Positions 1-6,709 of a stretch of 12,216 bases of DNA are shown here, in pieces. Numbering within the stretch: the first letter of the stretch is position 1; each line of letters begins with the position of its first letter. The position numbers and the translations under genes are program-made. This DNA comes from an uncultured Shinella sp. Lineage in GTDB: Bacteria > Pseudomonadota > Alphaproteobacteria > Rhizobiales > Rhizobiaceae. The notes below the pieces were generated by a model that saw only the letters and a list, made by a program, of their open reading frames with translations, searched no databases and was not told the origin of the DNA. Where the stretch lies: assembly GCA_946481465.1 (NCBI GenBank), contig CAMLOC010000035.1, forward strand, positions 1-12,216, given 5' to 3'.

Positions 1-1
1 C

Positions 2-1192
2 CTCCTCGTCGCCGCGCCGGCCGGCGCCGAGGTTTCCGAATACCGGCTCGGGGTGATGGACAAGCTGCGCATCCGCGTCGCCGAATGGCAGACCGCCGAA
101 GGGGCGGTGCGCGACTGGAGCGCCGTCAGCGGCGACTACAGCGTGGGGGCCGACGGGTCGGTCTCCGTGCCCTTCCTCGGCGCCCTGCCGGCGGACGGCC
201 GCACCCCCGGCGAGCTTGCCGAGGAGATCGGCAGCAAGATGCAGGTTCTCTTCGGCCTGCGCGATCGCCCGTCCGCCTCGGTGGAGATCGCCGAATACCG
301 GCCGGTCTACCTTGCCGGCGAGGTGCAGACGCCCGGCGCCTATCCCTATGCGCCGGGACTGACGGTGCTGAAAGCCGTCAGCTTCGGCGGCGGCCTTCGC
401 CGCGCCGATGCCGGCCAGCGCTTCACGCGCGATTTCCTGCGTTCCGAGGGCGAGGCAGCCGTCTTCCTTGCCGAGCGCAACCGCCTGCTGGTCCGCCGTG
501 CGCGCATCCAGGCGGAGATGAACGACGCCAAGGGCATCGCCATGCCGAAGGAGCTCGGCGATACCGCGGAGGCGCGCGCGCTGATGGAAAGCGAGACGGC
601 GCTGATGGTCTCGCGGGAGAAGCGCCTGCGCCTGCAACTGATGGCGCTCGCCGATCTGAAATCCCTGCTCGACACCGAGATAAAGGCGCTCGGCAAGAAA
701 TCGCAGACCCAGACGCGGCAGCTCGAACTCGTCGCGGCCGATCTCGACAAGGTCGACACGCTCGCCGAAAAGGGCCTGGCGATCAGCTCGCGGCGGCTGG
801 CGCTGGAACAGCGCACGGCCGACCTGCAGGCGGCCCTGCTCGACATCGACACCGCCTCGCTGAAGGCCAAGCAGGACATCAACAAGGCCACCCAGGACGA
901 GACCACCTTGCAGAACGACTGGGACGCGCAGCTTGCCCAGGAACTGCAGAACACCGAGCAGGAACTCGACACGCTGGCCCTGAAGCTCGGCACCAGCCGC
1001 AGCCTCATGTCGGAGGCGCTGATGCAGTCGGCCGATGCGGCCGCCTTCAAGGACGGGCTCTCCTCCGCCAATATCGGCTATTCGATCCTGCGCACGGTGA
1101 AGGGCAAGGCCGAGCGGATACCCGCCACCGAGACGACGCCGGTCCTGCCGGGCGATATCGTCAAGGTGGAGCTGAGCCTGAAGACGCAGTGA
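2..1192 (+). CDS. exoF: ExoF-type outer-membrane polysaccharide export (OPX) protein, 5' end missing
   Basis: The frame is open to the left edge, so the start codon lies outside the window. The GTG at 53 and ATG at 56 are internal residues, not starts. The first visible residues (LLVAAPAGA before EVSEYRLG) look like the end of a signal peptide with an Ala-X-Ala-type cleavage site. Visible residues about 12-100 form a polysaccharide-export domain (YRLGVMDKLRIRV, then DGSVSVPFLG). Residues about 102-140 form an SLBB beta-grasp (VYLAGEVQTPGAYPY). Residues about 150-340 are long Leu/Ala/Glu/Lys/Gln-rich helices, probably a coiled-coil hairpin. A final beta segment (358-394, ending PGDIVKVELSL) resembles a second SLBB-like unit. 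The 396 visible residues suggest about 25 are missing, given about 420 in S. meliloti ExoF as I recall it. In the family it is periplasmic/outer-membrane and needed for succinoglycan export; early work also linked it to the first sugar step with ExoY. exoQ follows after 7 bases. Confidence 0.9.
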   Translation, partial: LLVAAPAGAEVSEYRLGVMDKLRIRVAEWQTAEGAVRDWSAVSGDYSVGADGSVSVPFLGALPADGRTPGELAEEIGSKMQVLFGLRDRPSASVEIAEYRPVYLAGEVQTPGAYPYAPGLTVLKAVSFGGGLRRADAGQRFTRDFLRSEGEAAVFLAERNRLLVRRARIQAEMNDAKGIAMPKELGDTAEARALMESETALMVSREKRLRLQLMALADLKSLLDTEIKALGKKSQTQTRQLELVAADLDKVDTLAEKGLAISSRRLALEQRTADLQAALLDIDTASLKAKQDINKATQDETTLQNDWDAQLAQELQNTEQELDTLALKLGTSRSLMSEALMQSADAAAFKDGLSSANIGYSILRTVKGKAERIPATETTPVLPGDIVKVELSLKTQ

Positions 1193-1199
1193 GGCGGCC

Positions 1200-2477
1200 A
1201 TGCGGATCGCCAAGGCCAGCCTGATCGACCCCGGCGCCAACGCGGCCTATGCCGCGACGGCCGTCGCGCTGTCCTTCTTCGTCTTCGCCTATTCCTTCCG
1301 CTTCGGCCAGGTGTCGATCCTCGCCTATTATGCGCTGTGGCTGCCGCTGGTCGCCGTCGACTACCGGCGGGTGCTCGGCAATTACGCGCGCTACGGCTGG
1401 ATCTTCGCCTTCGCCGTCTTCGCCTGCCTCTCCGTCTTCTGGTCGCAGGCGCCCGGCGTCACGGCGCGCGCGGGCGTGCAATATCTCTCCCATGTCGTCT
1501 GCGCGCTCATCGCCATGCGCGTCGTCGACACGCGCACGCTGGTGCGCGGCGGCCTTGCCGGCACGGCGCTCGTTTTGGGCTATTCGCTGCTCTTCGGCGT
1601 CTACCATCTCGATCCGCTCGACGGCACCTACAGCTTCGTCGGCGCCTTCGCCTCCAAGAACCAGCTCGGCTTCTACGCCTCGCTCGCCGTGCTCTTCGCC
1701 TTCGCCGCGCTCTTCCTCGGGGCCGAGCGCGGGGCGTGGAAGCTCGTCGCGCTTGTCTGCGTGGCCGTCGCGCTCTATTGCCTGAAAGCTTCGCAATCGG
1801 CGACCTCGGTGCTGACGACCGCCGCCGTCGCGGGCCTCTGCCTCGGGCTGAAGGCGCTGGAATGGCTGGCGCCGACGCATCGCAAGATGCTGTTCCTGGC
1901 GCTTGCCGTCTTCGCCGTCCTCGTGCTTCTCGCCGGCGCCTATGGCGGGGGCTATGCGATGCTGCTCGGCGCCTTCGGCAAGGATGCGACGCTGACGGGG
2001 CGCACCTATCTCTGGCAGCAGGGCATCGAGACGGCCATGGCCGCGCCCGTCGTCGGCCTCGGCTACCAGGCCTTCTGGGTGCAGGGTTTCGCCGAGGCCG
2101 AGCGGCTGTGGGCCGCCTTCTTCATCGGCACCCGCTCGGGCTTCCATTTCCACAACACGTTCATCGCCGCGACGGTGGAGACCGGGCTGGTCGGCTGCCT
2201 GCTCCTGTCGATGGTGCTGCTCGCCGCGCTCGCCGGCCATCTCCGCCGGCTCCTCTCGGCGGCGCACGACCTGGAGGCGCTGGTCCTCTTCACCGTGGCG
2301 GCGCTGCTCGCGGTGCGCACCTTCGTCGAGATCGACATCCTCAATCCCTATCATGTCGGCTCGTTCCTGCTCTATTTCGCCGCCGGCAAGCTGGCCGATG
2401 CCCGCCGCGCCCGAAGGGCGCAGCCGGTTTATCGCGTCCTGTTGCCGCCGCGCGCAGAAGGCGCGGTCCGCCCATGA
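1200..2477 (+). CDS. exoQ: ExoQ, Wzy-like succinoglycan polymerase
   Basis: This is a 425-residue integral membrane protein with about ten or more hydrophobic segments and short polar loops. It resembles the O-antigen ligase/polymerase (Wzy_C) superfamily. The characteristic stretches are SKNQLGFYAS (residues 152-161), GRTYLWQQGIE in the large periplasmic loop region, and FHFHNTFIAATVETGLVG (HNT at 318-320), which is typical of that superfamily. In S. meliloti, ExoQ is needed for high-molecular-weight succinoglycan and joins repeat units on the periplasmic face of the inner membrane. The ATG at 1200 sits just after the exoF stop, with a GAGG ribosome-site remnant overlapping that stop. The end overlaps the exoZ start as ATGA, indicating translational coupling. 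The product length fits S. meliloti ExoQ (about 430 residues, from memory). Confidence 0.93.
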   Translation: MRIAKASLIDPGANAAYAATAVALSFFVFAYSFRFGQVSILAYYALWLPLVAVDYRRVLGNYARYGWIFAFAVFACLSVFWSQAPGVTARAGVQYLSHVVCALIAMRVVDTRTLVRGGLAGTALVLGYSLLFGVYHLDPLDGTYSFVGAFASKNQLGFYASLAVLFAFAALFLGAERGAWKLVALVCVAVALYCLKASQSATSVLTTAAVAGLCLGLKALEWLAPTHRKMLFLALAVFAVLVLLAGAYGGGYAMLLGAFGKDATLTGRTYLWQQGIETAMAAPVVGLGYQAFWVQGFAEAERLWAAFFIGTRSGFHFHNTFIAATVETGLVGCLLLSMVLLAALAGHLRRLLSAAHDLEALVLFTVAALLAVRTFVEIDILNPYHVGSFLLYFAAGKLADARRARRAQPVYRVLLPPRAEGAVRP

Positions 2478-3505
2478 CGGAAGAAGCCCGGCCGGCGACG
2501 CTCTACGGCATTCAATACCTGCGGGCGCTCGCCGCGCTCGCGGTCGTCCTCTTCCATGCCGGCGAACGCAGCGGCCATCCGCTGGCGATCGGCGCGGCGG
2601 GGGTGGACATCTTCTTCGTCATCAGCGGCTTCATCATGTGGGTGATCGTCGCGCGGCGTCCGGTCTCGCCCGGCCGCTTCCTTGCCGAGCGCCTGCGCCG
2701 CATCGTGCCCGTCTACTGGCTGGCGACCGGCGCCATGGCGGCCGGCGCGCTGCTCGGCCTCTTCCCCAATCTCGTGCTGACGGCGCCGCATCTCCTCGCC
2801 TCGCTGTTCTTCCTGCCCTTTCCCTCGCCGAGCAGCGGCGAGGTCTGGCCGCTGCTCGTCCAGGGCTGGACGCTCAACTACGAACTCTTCTTCTACGCCG
2901 TCTTCGCCGCCTGCCTGCTGCTGCCGGCGCGCCTGCGGCTTGCCGCCGTCGCCGCCGTCTTCCTCGCGCTCGTCGCGCTCGGCTTCATCGTGACGAGCGA
3001 GAACCCGCTCTTCCTCACCTATACCCGGCCGATCATCCTGGAATTCGTCGCGGGCATGCTGATCGGCCGGCTGTGGCTTGCCGGGCGGGTGCGCGGCCGG
3101 GGGTTCGGCCTTGCGCTCGTCCTGCTGTCGCTTGCCGGCTTCGCCGCGATCGGCCTCCTGCGGCTGCCCTTCGACGAATGGACCTGCGGCCCGCTCGCGG
3201 CCATGCTGGTCTACGGCACGGCGGCGCTGGAGCGCGCGGGCGGCGTGCCGCATCTGCGGCTTCCCGCGCTCCTCGGCGATGCCTCCTATTCGATCTATCT
3301 CTGGCATACCTTCGCCATCTCGGTCGTGGCCAAGGCCGGGACGATGCTTTCTCTGGCGCCCGCGCCCGTCTTCATCGCCGCGGTCCTCGCCGGCGTCCTT
3401 GCCGGCCTTGCCGGCTACCGCCTCGTCGAGCGCCCGCTGCTGCGCGGGTTCTCCGGAAAGCGCCGCAGGGCGTCGGCCCGCCGGGCGGTCGCCGCCGAGG
3501 GATAG
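2474..3505 (+). CDS. exoZ: ExoZ, succinoglycan O-acetyltransferase (acyltransferase family 3)
   Basis: The product has 343 residues and about ten membrane segments of the acyltransferase-3 family. Visible hallmarks are IQYLRALAAL with Arg17, followed eleven residues on by His28 (LFHAGE), then GVDIFFVISGFIM (43-55), the RLRRIVPVYWL motif, NYELFFYAVF, and LGDASYSIYLWH near the C-terminus. Arg and His in the first helix region are conserved family residues. In S. meliloti, ExoZ adds the acetyl group to a glucose of the succinoglycan octasaccharide, working at the inner membrane. The start at 2474 overlaps the exoQ stop by four bases (ATGA). The same frame is open much further upstream, but that part lies inside exoQ and is not coding. 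The Arg/Ala-rich C-terminal tail is probably cytoplasmic. Assignment as ExoZ rather than another acyltransferase rests partly on its position after exoQ. Confidence 0.9.
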   Translation: MTEEARPATLYGIQYLRALAALAVVLFHAGERSGHPLAIGAAGVDIFFVISGFIMWVIVARRPVSPGRFLAERLRRIVPVYWLATGAMAAGALLGLFPNLVLTAPHLLASLFFLPFPSPSSGEVWPLLVQGWTLNYELFFYAVFAACLLLPARLRLAAVAAVFLALVALGFIVTSENPLFLTYTRPIILEFVAGMLIGRLWLAGRVRGRGFGLALVLLSLAGFAAIGLLRLPFDEWTCGPLAAMLVYGTAALERAGGVPHLRLPALLGDASYSIYLWHTFAISVVAKAGTMLSLAPAPVFIAAVLAGVLAGLAGYRLVERPLLRGFSGKRRRASARRAVAAEG

Positions 3506-3524
3506 GGTCGTGTTCCATATGCGA

Positions 3525-3560
3525 TTGCCCTGCCCTTGTCGGGAGGGGTTGGGGAGGGGG
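3525..3560. repeat. GC-rich intergenic repeat remnant
   Basis: The spacer between exoZ and exoU contains the G-rich run GGGAGGGGTTGGGGAGGG (3541-3558), preceded by GCCCTGCCCTTGTC. This is the familiar look of a dispersed intergenic element of alphaproteobacteria, whose translated reverse strand reads PSPTPPDKG. The bases 3528-3535 and 3541-3548 can pair as an imperfect hairpin of CCC/GGG blocks with a UUGUC loop, one A/G mismatch and one wobble. No clear T-tract follows, so it is a poor intrinsic terminator, although it might slow readthrough from exoZ. The call as a repeat rests on remembered resemblance; only one copy is in this window. Confidence 0.45.
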
Positions 3561-3662
3561 CTTTACCAGACGTCAGGCCGTTTTTGTGCCCTTTTCCCCT
3601 TCCATGCTGCATCGCAGCGGACACGTTCCGCGCCATGGTTCAACGCGTGACGGGGGATGCTC

Positions 3663-4661
3663 ATGACCCGGGAAGAAACGGTCTGCGTCATCATTGCCGC
3701 AAGGAATGCCGAGGAAACGATCGGGCGGGCCGTCGGCTCGGCCCTTGCGCAGCCGGAGGTGGCCGAGGTGGTGGTGGTGGACGACGGATCGGACGACCGC
3801 ACCATGGCGGCGGCCGCCGCCGCGAACGATGCCAGCGGCCGGCTGGAGATCCTCGGCTTCACCGAGAATCGCGGGCCGTCCGCCGCCCGCAACCGGGCGA
3901 TCGCGGTGTCGCGCGCGCCGCTCGTCGCCATCCTCGATGCGGACGACGTGTTCTTTCCCGGCCGCTTTCGCCAGATGCTCGCCTGCCCGGACTGGGATTT
4001 CATCGCCGACAACATCGCCTTCATGGCCGAGGCCGAGCCGCTTCGCCAGCCCGCGCGGTTCGCGCCGCGCCCGCGCCGGCTCGATCTCAGGGCCTTCGTG
4101 GAGGGCAACATTTCACGCCGCGGCGCCCCGCGCGGCGAACTCGGCTTCCTCAAGCCCGTCATGCGCCGCGCCTTCCTCGACGCGCACGGGCTGCGCTACC
4201 GCGAGGAGATGTGGCTCGGCGAGGATTACGAACTCTATGTGCGGGCGCTGGCGAACGGCGCGCACTATACGGTGATCGAAAGCTGCGGCTATGGCGCGCT
4301 GGTGCGCGAGACCTCGCTCAGCGGCCGGCACCGCACGCAGGACCTGGCGGCGCTGCATGCCGCCGAGCGGTCGATCCTTGCGGCGGGCGGCCTACCGCCC
4401 GAGGCGCTCGACGTCATGCGCCGGCATTGCCGGCAGGTCGGCAACCGCCATGCGCTGCGCCATTTCCTGGACCGCAAGCGGGAGCGCGGCGCCGGGGCGG
4501 CGCTTGCCCATGCCCTCGGCAATCCCGCCGCCCTGCCGGCCATCGCCGGCGGCATCCTGCGCGACAAGGCCGAGGCCGCCTGGCGGCGTTTTCGCCCGCA
4601 GGCCCCGGCCGCGGCGGACCTGCGCTACCTGCTGCCCGCCGAACCGCTTGATTACAGATAA
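3663..4661 (+). CDS. exoU: ExoU, family 2 glucosyltransferase of succinoglycan
   Basis: The product is a GT-A fold, family 2 inverting glycosyltransferase of 332 residues. Counting from the alternative start at 3657, it shows ETVCVIIAARNAE for the first nucleotide-binding strand, VVVVDDGSDD (38-47), NRGPSAARNRA, the metal-binding DXD-type motif LDADD (Asp94, Asp96, Asp97) and the acceptor-site acid pair in GEDYELYVRAL (Glu189, Asp190). In S. meliloti, ExoU adds the sixth sugar (a beta-1,6 glucose) to the lipid-linked intermediate at the cytoplasmic face. Two in-frame starts exist, 3657 and 3663. I prefer 3663 because the GGGGG at 3652-3656 lies six bases before it but directly abuts 3657. The symbol comes from the adjacency to exoV and exoW and the length; sequence alone fits any exo GT2. 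The 3' end overlaps convergent exoV. Confidence 0.85.
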   Translation: MTREETVCVIIAARNAEETIGRAVGSALAQPEVAEVVVVDDGSDDRTMAAAAAANDASGRLEILGFTENRGPSAARNRAIAVSRAPLVAILDADDVFFPGRFRQMLACPDWDFIADNIAFMAEAEPLRQPARFAPRPRRLDLRAFVEGNISRRGAPRGELGFLKPVMRRAFLDAHGLRYREEMWLGEDYELYVRALANGAHYTVIESCGYGALVRETSLSGRHRTQDLAALHAAERSILAAGGLPPEALDVMRRHCRQVGNRHALRHFLDRKRERGAGAALAHALGNPAALPAIAGGILRDKAEAAWRRFRPQAPAAADLRYLLPAEPLDYR

Positions 4662-5593
4662 TCGCGCCGCACGCCCTCCAGCACGTCGTAGAGCCGCGCC
4701 TTGCGCGCGGCGAGGCGGTCATCCGCGCTGAGCTGCGGTTCGGCGCGGCTCGCCTGCCAGAGCGCCAGCGTCGAGGGGGCGGCGAGCACCTGCTTGGCGG
4801 CAAGGCGAAGGCCCGCGCCGGATGGCGGGCGGTCGGCCACCGCCACGTCCCCCGCCTGGCCGGGCTCCGGCCGCATCACGCCGCGCCCTTCGTAATCGAC
4901 GCCCCAGAAGCGGGCGCCCTTGACGATGGCCTCGGCACGGCTGGAGATCGGCACGCGCCGCGGCCGGTGGTCCACGCCGACCGTCGCCGCCCAGTCGCGC
5001 CACTTGAAGCTGTTGATGCCGTGCGACGTGCTGACGGCCACCCAGGGCACGCGGAAGGCATCGGCAAGGATGGCGCCGTGCATGGATTCGGCGACGATCC
5101 GCTCGGATTGCGCGATCGCCCGGATCACCGCCTTCGCCTCGCCGCGCGGGTCGATATAGGTGAGGCCCGCGGTGGCGCAGACGGTGGGCCAGAGGCCCGC
5201 CACCGCCGATTCCCAATGGGGCACGAAGCTGCAGCCGTACCGCTTCGGCAGGTCGGCGAATTCCGGCATGTCGGCCACCAGCACGGCCGGATCGACGATG
5301 CCGAGCGCCTCCGGCACGCCGACCTTTTCCGCCGTCAGCGGCCCGCGGACACTGCGGATGTCCCAGAGGCTTTCATCCCGCATGTCCGGCAGTTCGCCAT
5401 AGCCGAAGCCGCTGCCGATGACGAGCTTGCGCCCCGCTTGCGGCAGCAGCGCCCTGTTCAGCACCGTGCCGACGCCGACGAGCAGCACGTCGGGATGGAC
5501 CGCGCGAAAGCCCGGCAGCAGGAAATCCCAGAGCCAGAGATTGAGATCGTCGCCGAAATTGCCGTGTTGCGATTCCCAGTAATAGGGCTTCAT
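4652..5593 (-). CDS. exoV: ExoV, succinoglycan pyruvyl (ketal) transferase
   Basis: This 313-residue soluble protein belongs to the polysaccharide pyruvyl transferase family. Family features are the N-terminal NFGDDLN (12-18), the hydrophobic core strand LLVGVGTVLN, RGPLT (83-87), VDPAVL (Asp101) and ESMHGAILADA with His171. In S. meliloti, ExoV transfers pyruvate from phosphoenolpyruvate as a 4,6-ketal onto the terminal glucose of the octasaccharide, in the cytoplasm, and its loss blocks polymer formation. The start is decided by an almost perfect ribosome site, AAGGAGGTGAC immediately before the ATG. It is the second gene of a minus-strand pair: exoW ends 34 bases upstream. It converges on exoU, with the last 10 bases shared. 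The C-terminal 70 residues are Arg/Ala-rich and less recognisable. Confidence 0.93.
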   Translation of the reverse strand: MKPYYWESQHGNFGDDLNLWLWDFLLPGFRAVHPDVLLVGVGTVLNRALLPQAGRKLVIGSGFGYGELPDMRDESLWDIRSVRGPLTAEKVGVPEALGIVDPAVLVADMPEFADLPKRYGCSFVPHWESAVAGLWPTVCATAGLTYIDPRGEAKAVIRAIAQSERIVAESMHGAILADAFRVPWVAVSTSHGINSFKWRDWAATVGVDHRPRRVPISSRAEAIVKGARFWGVDYEGRGVMRPEPGQAGDVAVADRPPSGAGLRLAAKQVLAAPSTLALWQASRAEPQLSADDRLAARKARLYDVLEGVRRDYL

Positions 5594-5627
5594 GTCACCT
5601 CCTTGGAAAAGCGGATCGGGGAAAAGG

Positions 5628-6587
5628 TCAGCCGGACACCTTGCCGACGGCGAGCGCGACGGCGCTGGTGATCAGCCGCGGATCGCGCAAAGCCCAGCGG
5701 GCCAGCATGTCGAATTGCGGCAGCTTGCGCCGCCTGACGCGCCGCGCCTGGCCCCAGAGCGCCTGGCGCCGGGCCGTCTGCTTGTAGGCGCGCAGCGAGG
5801 CCACCTCCGCCGGCCGGCCGGTGAAGCGCGTCTCCAGCCGGTCGAGCGCCAGCCAGGTGTTGAACTGCTGGCGCAGGAATTGCGGGGAATCGTTGTCGAC
5901 GCCGTGGAAGATGTTGACCCCTTCGCCGCGCACCGCCCCCGCTTCCGCGCCGAGCACGACGCGCCGCGCCGCCATCACGCAATCGCAGAAGAACAGCACG
6001 TCCTCGGCGGCAAGCCGCAGCGCCGCATCGAAGCGCACGCGCTCGATCAGCGGCCGGGCGATGACCATGGCGGAGAGGTGCAGGAAGCTCCAGTTCTTCA
6101 GCATGACCTGCGTCAGGCCGGGGATCTCGACGAGGAGCGGATCCTCCGCGAGCCGCACCACGGCCTCGCTTTCCACGAGATCGGCGACGCCGAAATGATA
6201 GTAGAAGGCATCGCCCCCGGTGATGGAGGCAAAGTAGCAATCGGCCCCGTAGCGGGTCATCGCCGCATGGGCGCGGGCAAGGTGCCCGGGGGCGAAGGTG
6301 TCGTCCGAATCAAGGAAGGCGACGAGCTCGGTCTGTGGCGCGACATGGTCGAGCCCGGTGTTGCGCGCCCCGCCCGGCCCGGCATTTTCCTGCCGCAGGA
6401 TGCGCACGCGCGCCTGCTCTTCCGGCAAAAGCGCGATGATGTCGCCATCGGCCGGATAGGGCGATTCGTCGTCGACGACGATCACGTCGACGTCGTTGAA
6501 ATCCTGGGCAAAAACAGACCTGAGCGCACGCCCGAGGATGCCCGGCTCCTTCTGGTAGAAGGGGATGATAACTGTCAGCTTCGCCAT
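5628..6587 (-). CDS. exoW: ExoW, family 2 glucosyltransferase of succinoglycan
   Basis: The 319-residue product matches ExoW in length and in its opening, LTVIIPFYQKEPGIL. It is a GT-A, family 2 glycosyltransferase. Motifs are VIVVDDESPYP (Asp39/Asp40), ENAGPGGARNTGL, the DXD-type FLDSDD (Asp93, Asp95, Asp96) and an LAAEDVLFFCD acid pair (Glu195, Asp196). In S. meliloti, ExoW adds the seventh (beta-1,3-linked) glucose to the lipid-linked intermediate. The C-terminal region is basic (RRVRRRK), which suits contact with the inner membrane. The ATG at 6587 is preceded by AGGGACG at a workable distance. It heads the exoW-exoV minus-strand pair and diverges from exoT across a 122-base spacer that should carry both promoters. 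Confidence 0.92.
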   Translation of the reverse strand: MAKLTVIIPFYQKEPGILGRALRSVFAQDFNDVDVIVVDDESPYPADGDIIALLPEEQARVRILRQENAGPGGARNTGLDHVAPQTELVAFLDSDDTFAPGHLARAHAAMTRYGADCYFASITGGDAFYYHFGVADLVESEAVVRLAEDPLLVEIPGLTQVMLKNWSFLHLSAMVIARPLIERVRFDAALRLAAEDVLFFCDCVMAARRVVLGAEAGAVRGEGVNIFHGVDNDSPQFLRQQFNTWLALDRLETRFTGRPAEVASLRAYKQTARRQALWGQARRVRRRKLPQFDMLARWALRDPRLITSAVALAVGKVSG

Positions 6588-6709
6588 CTTTTCGTCCCTG
6601 TGGTTTCTCTAGAAAGAGTTTCGCATGGTCTCCTCCCACGGGGGCGCGGCCGTTTCCGGCGCAGGCATTTCGTCGTCGCCAAGGCTCCTTTTTCGAGCAG
6701 GTATCCGCC
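6588..6709. promoter_or_regulatory. Divergent exoW/exoT promoter spacer
   Basis: These 122 bases separate two divergent genes, so both upstream signals must lie here or inside the neighbouring coding starts. I could not find a convincing pair of -35/-10 hexamers on either strand. The clearest local structure is a small inverted repeat, TTTCT-CT-AAGAA-like in shape and exactly TTTCT (6604-6608), CT, AGAAA (6611-6615), which could be an operator or chance. The role as a regulatory region is inferred from gene orientation. Confidence 0.5.

Noticed and set aside
53..58. GTG/ATG at 53-58 as the real start of exoF
   Set aside because: The frame continues upstream into a signal-peptide end, and the export-domain YRLG motif would be cut off.
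1161..2354. 397-codon open frame on the minus strand across exoQ
   Set aside because: It is an Arg/Glu/His-rich low-complexity shadow of exoQ, which is a clear membrane polymerase on the other strand; long antisense frames are common at this GC content.
1337..2473. Long upstream extension of the exoZ frame
   Set aside because: It is Arg/Ala-rich and lies within exoQ; the acyltransferase homology begins right at the ATG at 2474, which is coupled to the exoQ stop.
3415..3636. 73-codon minus-strand frame covering the exoZ end and the spacer
   Set aside because: Its PSPTPPDKG stretch is the translated signature of an intergenic GC-rich repeat, not a protein family.
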